Source: Leeuwenhoekiella parthenopeia (GTDB lineage: Bacteria; Bacteroidota; Bacteroidia; Flavobacteriales; Flavobacteriaceae). Taken from it: a stretch of 64,000 nucleotides of DNA. The DNA is taken from positions 248,001 through 312,000 of the forward strand of contig NZ_JAJGMW010000002.1 in NCBI RefSeq assembly GCF_020782115.1, given 5' to 3'. The first letter of the stretch is position 1. Every line of letters starts with the position of its first letter. The notes beneath the pieces were generated by a model that saw nothing but the letters and a program-made list of their open reading frames with translations, did not search any database and was not told the DNA's origin. A program made the position numbers and the translations under genes. This document shows positions 42,302 to 50,481 of this stretch, piece after piece.

Positions 42302-43276
42302 ATGCTGCCAATTGATCAATATACCCGTCTTTTTACCGACTATCTCAATCAAAAAATCACTGCTAAAGAGCCTAAAAACCTCTACGAGCCCATAAGTTAT
42401 ATCCTGCAGTTAGGGGGCAAACGCTTGCGCCCGGTGCTTACCCTGATGGCTACTTCGGTATTTGAAGGCGATTATAAAAAAGCATTGGATGCAGCGCTGG
42501 CCGTTGAGGTGTTTCACAATTTTTCATTGGTACACGATGATATTATGGATGATGCACCCTTACGTCGCGGGCAGGAAACCGTGCATGAAAAATGGGATAT
42601 CAACACCGGTATTTTATCGGGTGATGCGATGCTGATTAATGCCTATCAGCTTTTTGAGAATTATGAGGGCGAAACCTTTAGAAAACTGGCCAAATTATTC
42701 AGTAAAACGGCCATTGAAGTCTGTGAGGGACAGCAATACGACATTGATTTTGAAAGCAGGGATGACGTCACCCTGCCCGAATATCTCAAAATGATTGAAT
42801 ACAAAACAGCCGTTCTGGTAGGTGCCGCTCTTAAAATGGGAGCGATCGTGGCAGAGACTACAGAGTCTAACTGCGAGCGTATTTACGAGTTTGGCCGCGA
42901 CCTGGGCATCGCTTTCCAGCTTCAGGATGATTACCTGGATGCGTTTGGTGATCCGGAAACTTTCGGTAAACAGGTGGGGGGTGATATTATTGAGAACAAG
43001 AAGACATTCTTATACCTAACGGCTTTAGAAGATCTCGAGCCGGAGCAAAGTGTGCAACTTCGGCATTTATTTAGTGTAAATCCGCAGGATCCTTCCGAAA
43101 AAATAGAAACGGTTAAGCAATTATTTCAGGATTCTGGTGCTGCTGCTAAAATTCAGAAAGAGATAGAAGCCTATACCCATCGTGCACTGGGCGTTCTCGA
43201 TACTATGGAAATCAAGGAGGAAGGCAAAGAGGTGCTGCGCAAATTTGCGCACGCGCTGATGCGACGCACGGTTTAA
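42302..43276 (+). CDS. Polyprenyl diphosphate synthase (short-chain trans type)
   Basis: A 324-aa enzyme that extends isoprenyl diphosphates. GGKRLRPVL, the first aspartate-rich motif (LVHDDIMDDAPLRRG) and the second (FQLQDDYLDAFGD) are intact. Residues before the first motif decide chain length; farnesyl or geranylgeranyl products are both possible, so no symbol is given. It is divergent from the efflux operon and 2 bp upstream of a small gene. Confidence 0.93.
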   Translation: MLPIDQYTRLFTDYLNQKITAKEPKNLYEPISYILQLGGKRLRPVLTLMATSVFEGDYKKALDAALAVEVFHNFSLVHDDIMDDAPLRRGQETVHEKWDINTGILSGDAMLINAYQLFENYEGETFRKLAKLFSKTAIEVCEGQQYDIDFESRDDVTLPEYLKMIEYKTAVLVGAALKMGAIVAETTESNCERIYEFGRDLGIAFQLQDDYLDAFGDPETFGKQVGGDIIENKKTFLYLTALEDLEPEQSVQLRHLFSVNPQDPSEKIETVKQLFQDSGAAAKIQKEIEAYTHRALGVLDTMEIKEEGKEVLRKFAHALMRRTV

Positions 43277-43278
43277 AG

Positions 43279-43614
43279 GTGGAAGCTATAGCGATTTTAG
43301 AGAAGGCAAAAGCCGGTGGTTTATATGATGCGTTGATCAGTCAACTCAATAAGGATTTTCTGAGAGCGGGTCTTTCAGAACAGTTTGATGAGCTTATAAA
43401 GCCGGAAGCTTTGGCGCGTAGTCTGCAGGCTACTCTGTACGATCAGATTTTATCTGATTTTGAAACCTACCTTACCCTGCTTTACACCATAGATGTTTCC
43501 GAAGCAAAAATCAAAGCTCTGCCGCCAATGGAGGTGCACGAACTTACCGGGGTCGTAAGTGCTCTGATTTTAGAGCGCGAACTTTTAAAAATTTCGTTTA
43601 AAAATAAACCCTGA
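43279..43614 (+). CDS. Small helical protein of unknown function coupled to the prenyl synthase
   Basis: The frame starts with GTG at 43279, 2 bp after the prenyl synthase stop, and codes for 111 aa. It is mostly helical (AILEKAKAGGLYDALISQLNKDF, VSEAKIKALPPMEVHELTGVV) with no signal peptide. I do not recognise a family. The tight spacing suggests coupled translation. The end overlaps the convergent gene by 17 bp. Confidence 0.65.
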   Translation: MEAIAILEKAKAGGLYDALISQLNKDFLRAGLSEQFDELIKPEALARSLQATLYDQILSDFETYLTLLYTIDVSEAKIKALPPMEVHELTGVVSALILERELLKISFKNKP

Positions 43615-44113
43615 TAAAGGGTTGTATGGCACTGGCATAGATCCCGTTAGTGTCGTCAAACAGCAGGTTGTAGCGAGCACCAAATGTCATGGGGCCGCTG
43701 CGATAACCGGCTCCCAGAAATAGCGCGGTATTCCAAAAATCCCTGTTGCGGTTTCCGCCGTCCAGTTCCTGAATTTGACTTACGTATAACTCTTCCAGTT
43801 CGGCTGAAAGCTGAATCTGACTCAAGGGGTTGAAAAGTGCAATGACACTTCCTCCGGTTATCGAAGTCTTAAAAGCACCATTTTTGATGTACGAGTAACT
43901 CAGTCCGGGTCCCAGGGCAAAATATTCGTTGAAGTTGTAAATGGCACTGGGTGCGACGTTTAGGGCAAAATAATTGCTTCCAAAATTAAGCCCAAATCCA
44001 CCCCCATATTGCACCCTGTCCCAAAAACCCGCCTCCAGCGATTGGGCTTTAAGACTCTCATTAGACAGGAATAAGCACAGCACAAATACAGAAATGAGGT
44101 TAAGAATTTTCAT
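43598..44113 (-). CDS. Small outer-membrane beta-barrel-like protein
   Basis: A 171-aa protein with a signal peptide (about 1-23, ending LKAQ) and strands rich in glycine and aromatic residues (YGGGFGLNFGSNYFALNVAPS, YFALGPGLSYSYIKNG, AGYRSGPMTFGARYNLLF) ending in F. This is the pattern of a small outer membrane barrel. From memory, flavobacterial homologues are often labelled alpha-ketoglutarate decarboxylase, apparently because they lie beside sucA. No decarboxylase motif is present. Function unknown. Confidence 0.75.
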   Translation of the reverse strand: MKILNLISVFVLCLFLSNESLKAQSLEAGFWDRVQYGGGFGLNFGSNYFALNVAPSAIYNFNEYFALGPGLSYSYIKNGAFKTSITGGSVIALFNPLSQIQLSAELEELYVSQIQELDGGNRNRDFWNTALFLGAGYRSGPMTFGARYNLLFDDTNGIYASAIQPFIRVYF

Positions 44114-44227
44114 AGTTTACGATTAAGAAGACTCGGTATACGAAAAAATACGTTTTTTCTGGCGTTCCTAAATGTTAAGGATATGTATAAATTGAAAATG
44201 CAGCACCTAAATGGATGGTAAATATTG

Positions 44228-44235
44228 TATTTTTG
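44228..44235 (+). promoter_or_regulatory. -7 box of the sucAB operon
   Basis: TATTTTTG matches TAnnTTTG, 42 nt before the sucA ATG at 44277. A -33 TTTG is not seen at the normal distance. Confidence 0.45.
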
Positions 44236-44276
44236 CCCAATTATTGCTTAAAAAATCGACAGATTTAATATATAAA

Positions 44277-47051
44277 ATGGATAGATTTTCATTTCTCAAT
44301 GCAGCTAATACTGCATATTTCGCAGAACTTTACGATAAATACCTCCAACATCCTGACAGTGTGGAGCCTAGCTGGAGAGCATTTTTCCAGGGCTTTGACT
44401 TCGGTATTGAAGAAAGCGGTATTGTCGCAGACTTCTCTGACTCGCAGCCTGATGCAGCTCCTGCACATGAGGCAGTCCCCGATCGTTTACAAAAGGAATT
44501 TCAGGTTGTAAAACTTATTGACGGCTATCGTACCCGCGGGCATTTGTTTACCAAAACAAACCCGGTTCGCGAGCGTCGTAAATACACGCCAACTCTGGCT
44601 CTGGAAAATTTCGGACTCAGCCAGAGCGATTTGGATACCACGTTTTCAGCCGGTGAAATTTTGGGGATTGGCAGTTCGACCCTGAAAGAAATTGTAGCCC
44701 ATCTTGAAAAGATCTATTGCGATTCGATAGGTGTGGAGTATATGTTTATCAGAAAGCCTGAAGAAATTCAGTGGATTCAGGATAAGCTTAACGTCAATGA
44801 CAACCATCCTGATTTTTCTGCAGACACCAAGAAGAAAATCTTAAGAAAACTCAATGAAGCGGTTTCTTTTGAAACTTTCTTACATACCAAATATGTAGGG
44901 CAAAAGCGTTTTTCCTTAGAAGGTGGAGAGAGTTTTATCCCTGCTGTAGATGCGATTATTGAAGCAGCTGCAGACCGGGGGGTTAAAGAGTTTGTGATGG
45001 GTATGGCTCACCGGGGTCGTCTCAACACACTTACCAATATTTTCGGCAAGAACGCAAAGGATATCTTTAGCGAATTTGACGGTAAAGACTACGATCAGGA
45101 AGTTTTTGACGGAGACGTAAAATACCACCTGGGCTGGACATCAAGTCGCAAAACCGATAACGGAAAAGAAATCAATATAAACATCGCCCCAAACCCATCT
45201 CACCTGGAAACTGTGGGAGCTGTGGTTGAAGGTATTGCACGGGCAAAACAAGACCGTCATCATTTTGACAAGCCTAACGAGGTATTGCCTATCGTGGTGC
45301 ACGGGGATGCTGCAATCGCCGGTCAGGGTATTGTGTATGAAATAATACAAATGGCACAACTGGATGGCTACACTACCAAAGGTACCATTCACATTGTGAT
45401 CAATAACCAGATTGGTTTTACCACAAACTATCTGGACGCACGTTCTTCAACCTATTGTACAGACGTGGCAAAAACTACGCTTTCACCGGTACTGCATGTA
45501 AATGCAGACGATGCTGAAGCTGTGGTGCACGCCTCTCTATTTGCATTAGATTTTAGAATGGAATTTGGCCGCGACGTATTTATAGACCTGCTGGGTTATC
45601 GTAAATATGGGCATAACGAAGGTGATGAGCCTCGTTTTACGCAGCCTAAACTCTATAAGGCGATTTCAAAACACGACAATGCCCGGGATATTTATGCCCA
45701 AAAGCTTATCAAACAAGGCATAATCGATGAGAATTATGTGAGCAAGCTTGAAGAAGAGTATAAAGAGAAGCTCGAAGAAAAGCTTGAAAAATCACGTGAA
45801 GAAGACACAACGCGCATCACCGCAATCATGCAGGATGAGTGGGAAGGTTTTGAACCCGCCACCGAAGATGAGATGATGCAGCCTATAGATACGACTTACG
45901 ATCTGGATGCCCTGACGGAAATAGCAGAGACCATTACTCAGCTTCCCGAGGGTAAAAAGTTTATGCGTAAGATCGTTAAGATTATCGAAGGGCGTCGCAC
46001 GATGTACTTTGAAGATAATAAAATTGACTGGGGTCTTGCCGAATTATTGGCGTACGGTTCGCTGTTAAAAGAAGGTTTTGACGTGCGTATGACCGGTCAG
46101 GACGTAGAGCGCGGTACCTTCTCCCACCGTCACGCGGTAACCAAAGTAGAAGAAAGCGAAGAAGAAATCGTACTGCTCAATAACCTGAAAGGGAAGCAGG
46201 GTCATTTTTATATTTTCAACTCGCTGCTTTCAGAATACGGTGTTGTAGGTTTTGATTATGGTTATGCCATGGCAAGCCCACAAACCCTGCCTATTTGGGA
46301 AGCGCAGTTTGGTGACTTTAGCAATGGTGCGCAGATCATGTTAGATCAATACATCTCTGCCGCTGAGGACAAATGGAAACTTCAAAACGGACTTGTAATG
46401 CTTCTGCCTCACGGGTATGAGGGTCAGGGAGCAGAACACTCTTCGGCACGTATGGAGCGCTATTTACAGCTTTGTGCCGTAGATAATATGTATGTTGCAG
46501 ACTGCACCACGCCGGCAAACTTTTACCATTTGTTACGCCGCCAGCTGAAAACCAATTTTAGAAAACCACTTATCGTATTTACGCCAAAGAGTTTGCTAAG
46601 ACATCCTAAAGTGGTTTCTACGAAAGAAGAACTGGCAAACGGAAGTTTCCAGATGACGATTGATGATGATTCGGTTGATGTAGAAAAGGTGAAAACGCTG
46701 GTTTTCGTAACCGGAAAGTTCTATTACGACCTGCTTGCGCAGCGTGAAGAACTGGGCCGTGAAGACGTGGCTTTGGTGCGTGTCGAGCAATTATTTCCAT
46801 TGCCTAAAAAAGAAATCAGAGCGGCTATTGAAAAATACAAGAATGCAGATGATGTGGTTTGGGCTCAGGAAGAACCGCGCAATATGGGGGCTTACGGGCA
46901 CCTGTTGATGCATTTACCGGAGGCTCAGAAATTCAGAATTTGCAGTCGTAAATTTTATGGTGCACCTGCCGCAGGTAGTTCTGTACGCTACAAACGCAGA
47001 CATCAGCGCGTTATTGACGACGTGTTTGACAAAAACTCAAATAACCAATAA
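44277..47051 (+). CDS. sucA: 2-oxoglutarate dehydrogenase E1 component
   Basis: The ATG at 44277 (MDRFSFLNAANTAYF) fits the family N-terminus; an upstream ATG at 44211 would add 22 residues that overlap the promoter and are unlikely. The product is 924 aa. It carries the ThDP region (HGDAAIAGQGIVYE, and INNQIGFTTN) and the C-terminal transketolase-like half (MTGQDVERGTFSHRHAV, LPHGYEGQGAEHSSAR). It decarboxylates 2-oxoglutarate in the TCA cycle. sucB follows 48 bp downstream. Confidence 0.96.
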   Translation: MDRFSFLNAANTAYFAELYDKYLQHPDSVEPSWRAFFQGFDFGIEESGIVADFSDSQPDAAPAHEAVPDRLQKEFQVVKLIDGYRTRGHLFTKTNPVRERRKYTPTLALENFGLSQSDLDTTFSAGEILGIGSSTLKEIVAHLEKIYCDSIGVEYMFIRKPEEIQWIQDKLNVNDNHPDFSADTKKKILRKLNEAVSFETFLHTKYVGQKRFSLEGGESFIPAVDAIIEAAADRGVKEFVMGMAHRGRLNTLTNIFGKNAKDIFSEFDGKDYDQEVFDGDVKYHLGWTSSRKTDNGKEININIAPNPSHLETVGAVVEGIARAKQDRHHFDKPNEVLPIVVHGDAAIAGQGIVYEIIQMAQLDGYTTKGTIHIVINNQIGFTTNYLDARSSTYCTDVAKTTLSPVLHVNADDAEAVVHASLFALDFRMEFGRDVFIDLLGYRKYGHNEGDEPRFTQPKLYKAISKHDNARDIYAQKLIKQGIIDENYVSKLEEEYKEKLEEKLEKSREEDTTRITAIMQDEWEGFEPATEDEMMQPIDTTYDLDALTEIAETITQLPEGKKFMRKIVKIIEGRRTMYFEDNKIDWGLAELLAYGSLLKEGFDVRMTGQDVERGTFSHRHAVTKVEESEEEIVLLNNLKGKQGHFYIFNSLLSEYGVVGFDYGYAMASPQTLPIWEAQFGDFSNGAQIMLDQYISAAEDKWKLQNGLVMLLPHGYEGQGAEHSSARMERYLQLCAVDNMYVADCTTPANFYHLLRRQLKTNFRKPLIVFTPKSLLRHPKVVSTKEELANGSFQMTIDDDSVDVEKVKTLVFVTGKFYYDLLAQREELGREDVALVRVEQLFPLPKKEIRAAIEKYKNADDVVWAQEEPRNMGAYGHLLMHLPEAQKFRICSRKFYGAPAAGSSVRYKRRHQRVIDDVFDKNSNNQ

Positions 47052-47062
47052 AAAGATTTTTC

Positions 47063-47076
47063 GCTTTCGCGAAAGC
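47063..47076. repeat. GCTTTCGCGAAAGC palindrome between sucA and sucB
   Basis: A perfect 14-bp palindrome in the 48-bp gap. I have the impression that this word is highly iterated in several flavobacterial genomes, but only one copy is seen in this window. As RNA it could form a small hairpin between the two cistrons. Confidence 0.5.
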
Positions 47077-47099
47077 ATAAAAGTTAACAAAGAAGAATT

Positions 47100-48392
47100 A
47101 TGGCTTTAGAAATGAAAGTCCCTTCACCGGGAGAATCGATCACCGAAGTTGAAATTGCCCAGTGGCTTGTAGAAGACGGGGATTATGTTGAAAAAGATCA
47201 GGCAATAGCCGAAGTAGACAGTGATAAAGCAACCCTTGAGTTGCCTGCAGAAGCAAGTGGTATAATTACCCTAAAAGCGGAAGAAGGTGATGCAGTTGCG
47301 GTAGGTGAAGTGGTTTGCCTTATTGATACCGATGCTCCAAAACCGGGAGGTGGTGACAAGAAAGCTTCAGGAGATGAAGGTAGTGGCGGTGATGCCGAAA
47401 AAGAACTTGCTAAAAAAGATTCTGAAAAAGCTGACACCAACGAAAAAGGTGAGGCTAAAAAAGAAGAGCCTTCAAAATCAAGCACTCCGTCTCAGTCTCA
47501 GGATAAAAAGAGCTACGCGACAGGAACACCTTCGCCTGCGGCTAAAAAGACCTTGGATGAAAAAGGAATTGATGCTAAAGACGTTAAAGGAACCGGTCGT
47601 GATGGTCGTATTACCAAAGATGATGCGGTAAACGCCAAGCCTTCTATGGGTACTCCGGGAACCGGAAGCCGTGGAGAGAGCCGTTCTAAAATGTCTATGT
47701 TGCGTCGTAAAGTAGCAGAGCGTTTAGTTACCGTGAAAAACGAAACCGCGATGCTTACTACCTTCAACGAGGTAGATATGTCTGCTATTTTTGCGCTTCG
47801 CGAAAAATATAAAGAAGACTTCAAGTCTAAGCACGGTGTAGGTCTTGGCTTTATGTCCTTCTTTACCCTGGCTTGTGTGCGTGCTTTAGATATGTACCCT
47901 GCTGTAAACTCGATGATCGACGAGAAAGAAATGGTGTCTTTCGACTTTAAAGATATTTCAATTGCTGTATCAGGACCAAAAGGACTTATGGTGCCGGTAA
48001 TCAGAAATGCCGAAAACCTCAGTTTCCGTGGTGTGGAGTCTGAAGTGAAGCGTTTGGCTTTACGCGCCCGTGACGGTCAGATCACCGTTGATGAGATGAC
48101 CGGTGGTACCTTTACCATTACAAATGGTGGAGTATTTGGCAGTATGCTTTCTACACCAATCATCAATCCTCCACAATCGGCTATTTTAGGTATGCACAAC
48201 ATCGTAGAACGTCCTATCGCTAAAGATGGGGCTATCGCAATTGCACCTATTATGTACGTTGCTCTTTCTTACGATCACCGTATTATTGACGGGAAAGAAT
48301 CGGTAGGCTTTTTAGTTGCTGTTAAAGAAGCGCTGGAAAATCCCGAAGAATTGTTGATGGATAATAATGTGCTTAAAGCTCTTGAACTTTAA
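47100..48392 (+). CDS. sucB: Dihydrolipoyllysine succinyltransferase, 2-oxoglutarate dehydrogenase E2
   Basis: A 430-aa protein. The N-terminal lipoyl domain has the lipoylated lysine in [12 protein letters not shown] long acidic/lysine-rich linker (about 80-140) follows, then the E3-binding domain ([26 protein letters not shown]) and the catalytic domain with [10 protein letters not shown]. It transfers succinyl to CoA. The E3 subunit gene (lpd) is not in the window. A terminator follows at 48413. Confidence 0.95.
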   Translation: MALEMKVPSPGESITEVEIAQWLVEDGDYVEKDQAIAEVDSDKATLELPAEASGIITLKAEEGDAVAVGEVVCLIDTDAPKPGGGDKKASGDEGSGGDAEKELAKKDSEKADTNEKGEAKKEEPSKSSTPSQSQDKKSYATGTPSPAAKKTLDEKGIDAKDVKGTGRDGRITKDDAVNAKPSMGTPGTGSRGESRSKMSMLRRKVAERLVTVKNETAMLTTFNEVDMSAIFALREKYKEDFKSKHGVGLGFMSFFTLACVRALDMYPAVNSMIDEKEMVSFDFKDISIAVSGPKGLMVPVIRNAENLSFRGVESEVKRLALRARDGQITVDEMTGGTFTITNGGVFGSMLSTPIINPPQSAILGMHNIVERPIAKDGAIAIAPIMYVALSYDHRIIDGKESVGFLVAVKEALENPEELLMDNNVLKALEL

Positions 48393-48412
48393 GTTTAGGC
48401 ATAGCATTTAAT

Positions 48413-48446
48413 AAAAAACGGGGTCTCAATTTGAGACCCGTTTTTT
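48413..48446 (+). terminator. Terminator of sucAB (also faces the orphan gene)
   Basis: AAAACGGGGTCTCA pairs with TGAGACCC-GTTTT (one bulged G), loop ATT, followed by a T-run. It sits between convergent genes. Confidence 0.8.
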
Positions 48447-48448
48447 AT

Positions 48449-49936
48449 TTACTTGAGTATGGTTATAAACCTACTTGCGCTGTTGTGGCCTATTTGTCCG
48501 TAGCCATTAGTGGTACGTGCGTGAGCGACAACATTAAAGGAATAGGCGCAGGTAACCGGCGGTATGTAAACACCGCTTGACGGAGCCTCGAGGTTATTAG
48601 CGCCCTGCCAGAGTGCGATACCCGAATCTGCGTGCGTTGCACTGCGCAGGCTTTGCGTATGACCCTCGCCGTATTTTGCATATACATTATAGCTTAGCAA
48701 ATTACCCTCACCGTCATAAGCATCAAATTTGACTTTAATACCACCGGTTGTATTACCATTTAGATTTACAATTCCGCAGGCGTTTACCTGCTGGGATCCG
48801 TGCATTATGGCGTCAATGCTTACCTGTGGCACATTATTGTCAATATAAAGAGTCAATGTTTGAATAGCATTTGAAACTTTTGAATATGTTCCCGAGCCAT
48901 ACGAGTAAAACTCCACCTGAAATTGATGTAAACCGGTTGCTAAAAGTCTGGAATCAAACTGCATCAGTAAATCATCTATCGAAAAATCATAGCTCGACGG
49001 GTTGTACAAGAAGTAATATCCGTCGCTGTTTGGTGCAATGTTTACCGGGATGTAGTTCGTGTCTACAAGGCGGTAATTAGTCCATCCTGAAGTGAAGTTT
49101 TCAAAACTTCCGCTGGTTCCTTCTCTGTGTAGAACGCGGTAATATTGCGAGCCGGCCATATCAGATACAGCCTGCATTTTAAGGCGGTTTCCGATAAGGT
49201 TGAGTGTTCCGCCAAAGGCGTGATTATTTGTTTTTACATAATAAGTGCTTGCTGTTGTCGCCCTTCCTGTAGTCGTATCTATTTGGGTAGCAGGGATGAG
49301 TCCAACACTTCCAATTTCGGGTCCTTGTAAAGACTGCGCGATAGTAGGTTTTCTCGAAAACTGAATACGATGCAGATTGCTGAACGAGGTGTAAAAATTT
49401 GCCGGAGTATCGTAGTTGAGATTAGGAGCAGAAGAATGAATACGTAAACCAAAAAAAGTATAGGGCAAATACCACCAGGTCGCCAGGCTAACATTGAGTT
49501 CGCTGAGGTCTAATTTCAATTTCCAGATGCGGTGAGGCGTTGTCGAATTTGGTGATGCGCCAAAGTCGTATCTGCAAGCCGAATCAGAAGGAGTGTTGAG
49601 TAAGCCTGTCCAACGGCCGGGTCCTAAGTACAATTGCTTACCCATCTTGTTGGGTTGATTAGGGTAAACTCCGTAATTGATATCACTATTAGGGGTTATA
49701 GCGCGATTGCGGTTGGTGTCAAAAGTGAGCCAGAAATAATCGCCGGTACCGGGGTCGTTTTGAGTGTCTTCAACGAAATCAACGGCCATATATAAAAATT
49801 CTGCATCATTCTTTGCCCAAAGAAATCCACCGGGAATTTCCATCTGATTTTCATAAGAGCCGGTCCATACTTCATCATTCAAAGACTCGGTAAGGTCTAA
49901 GGGCTCGGGAGCCCAGCTAGATTGTAGTGTTGCCAT
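48449..49936 (-). CDS. Orphan beta-rich protein with CBM9/DOMON-like N-terminus, unknown function
   Basis: A 495-aa protein rich in Tyr, Asn, Ser and Thr. The N-terminal 170 residues (LTESLNDEVWTGSYE, GFLWAKNDAEFLYMAVDF, YFWLTFDTNRNRAI) resemble the sugar- or heme-binding CBM9/DOMON type. The rest is beta-rich with Ig-like parts (GLHQFQVEFYSYGSGTYSKV, YIDNNVPQVSIDAIM, GIKVKFDAYDGEGNLLSY). No signal peptide, lipobox or T9SS tail is seen, and an in-frame stop lies upstream, so export is not explained. I do not recognise a full-length family. Confidence 0.7.
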   Translation of the reverse strand: MATLQSSWAPEPLDLTESLNDEVWTGSYENQMEIPGGFLWAKNDAEFLYMAVDFVEDTQNDPGTGDYFWLTFDTNRNRAITPNSDINYGVYPNQPNKMGKQLYLGPGRWTGLLNTPSDSACRYDFGASPNSTTPHRIWKLKLDLSELNVSLATWWYLPYTFFGLRIHSSAPNLNYDTPANFYTSFSNLHRIQFSRKPTIAQSLQGPEIGSVGLIPATQIDTTTGRATTASTYYVKTNNHAFGGTLNLIGNRLKMQAVSDMAGSQYYRVLHREGTSGSFENFTSGWTNYRLVDTNYIPVNIAPNSDGYYFLYNPSSYDFSIDDLLMQFDSRLLATGLHQFQVEFYSYGSGTYSKVSNAIQTLTLYIDNNVPQVSIDAIMHGSQQVNACGIVNLNGNTTGGIKVKFDAYDGEGNLLSYNVYAKYGEGHTQSLRSATHADSGIALWQGANNLEAPSSGVYIPPVTCAYSFNVVAHARTTNGYGQIGHNSASRFITILK

Positions 49937-50066
49937 TTGCTTGTATTTTTTATGAATAGGGAAAGTAGCAACTTCAAAATCTAGTTAAGCAGGGTAAAAT
50001 ACTGAAATTCAAGGGGTTTTTGATGCTTTGGTCGTTGGGGTTTTATCTCTGAAATGTAAAGGGGAT

Positions 50067-50375
50067 TTAAGAAGTGCCTTGTAGGGCTTCTTCAATCAAC
50101 TTTCTAAGCTCTTCTTCAAAGGGTATATCTGTATGGGTTCTCCCCGCCTTCCGATACCAGTATTTCGCATTCCAGTCGTCGCCTTCCACCCGGTGCAGAT
50201 GTGCGTGAATAAGGCTACCCATTGTGGTGTGCAGGTCCTGAGCGATATCGTGAGAAGCTTCCCAATCTCCTTTGGCCATAAACCAAAGTGCTTTTAAAGA
50301 TTCAGGCCAGTTTGCGGCTGGTTTTGAAGTTTGAAGTGAATCTTCAAATTCGGCATAGGTCTCGGGTATTTTCAT
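50067..50375 (-). CDS. Small conserved-looking protein of unknown function
   Basis: A 102-aa helical protein with many Trp and His residues (ANWPESLKALWFMAKGDWEASHDIAQDL, AHLHRVEGDDWNAKYWYRKAG). I have seen this pattern in widespread hypothetical proteins but know no function. No signal peptide. It is divergent from polA. Confidence 0.75.
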   Translation of the reverse strand: MKIPETYAEFEDSLQTSKPAANWPESLKALWFMAKGDWEASHDIAQDLHTTMGSLIHAHLHRVEGDDWNAKYWYRKAGRTHTDIPFEEELRKLIEEALQGTS

Positions 50376-50437
50376 AAGCTTTCAGCTAAATTTTAAAATG
50401 CTTAAGATAACCAAACCCATATCAAAAGACTAATTCC

Positions 50438-50445
50438 TATTTTTG
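50438..50445 (+). promoter_or_regulatory. -7 box of polA
   Basis: TATTTTTG matches TAnnTTTG, 36 nt before the polA ATG. Confidence 0.45.
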
Positions 50446-50481
50446 ATGTTCTGAATTTTTCGAACCAAACACATTCCATAT

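Noticed and set aside
44211-44276. Upstream ATG for sucA
   Set aside because: It would add 22 residues not typical of the family and would overlap the likely -7 box.
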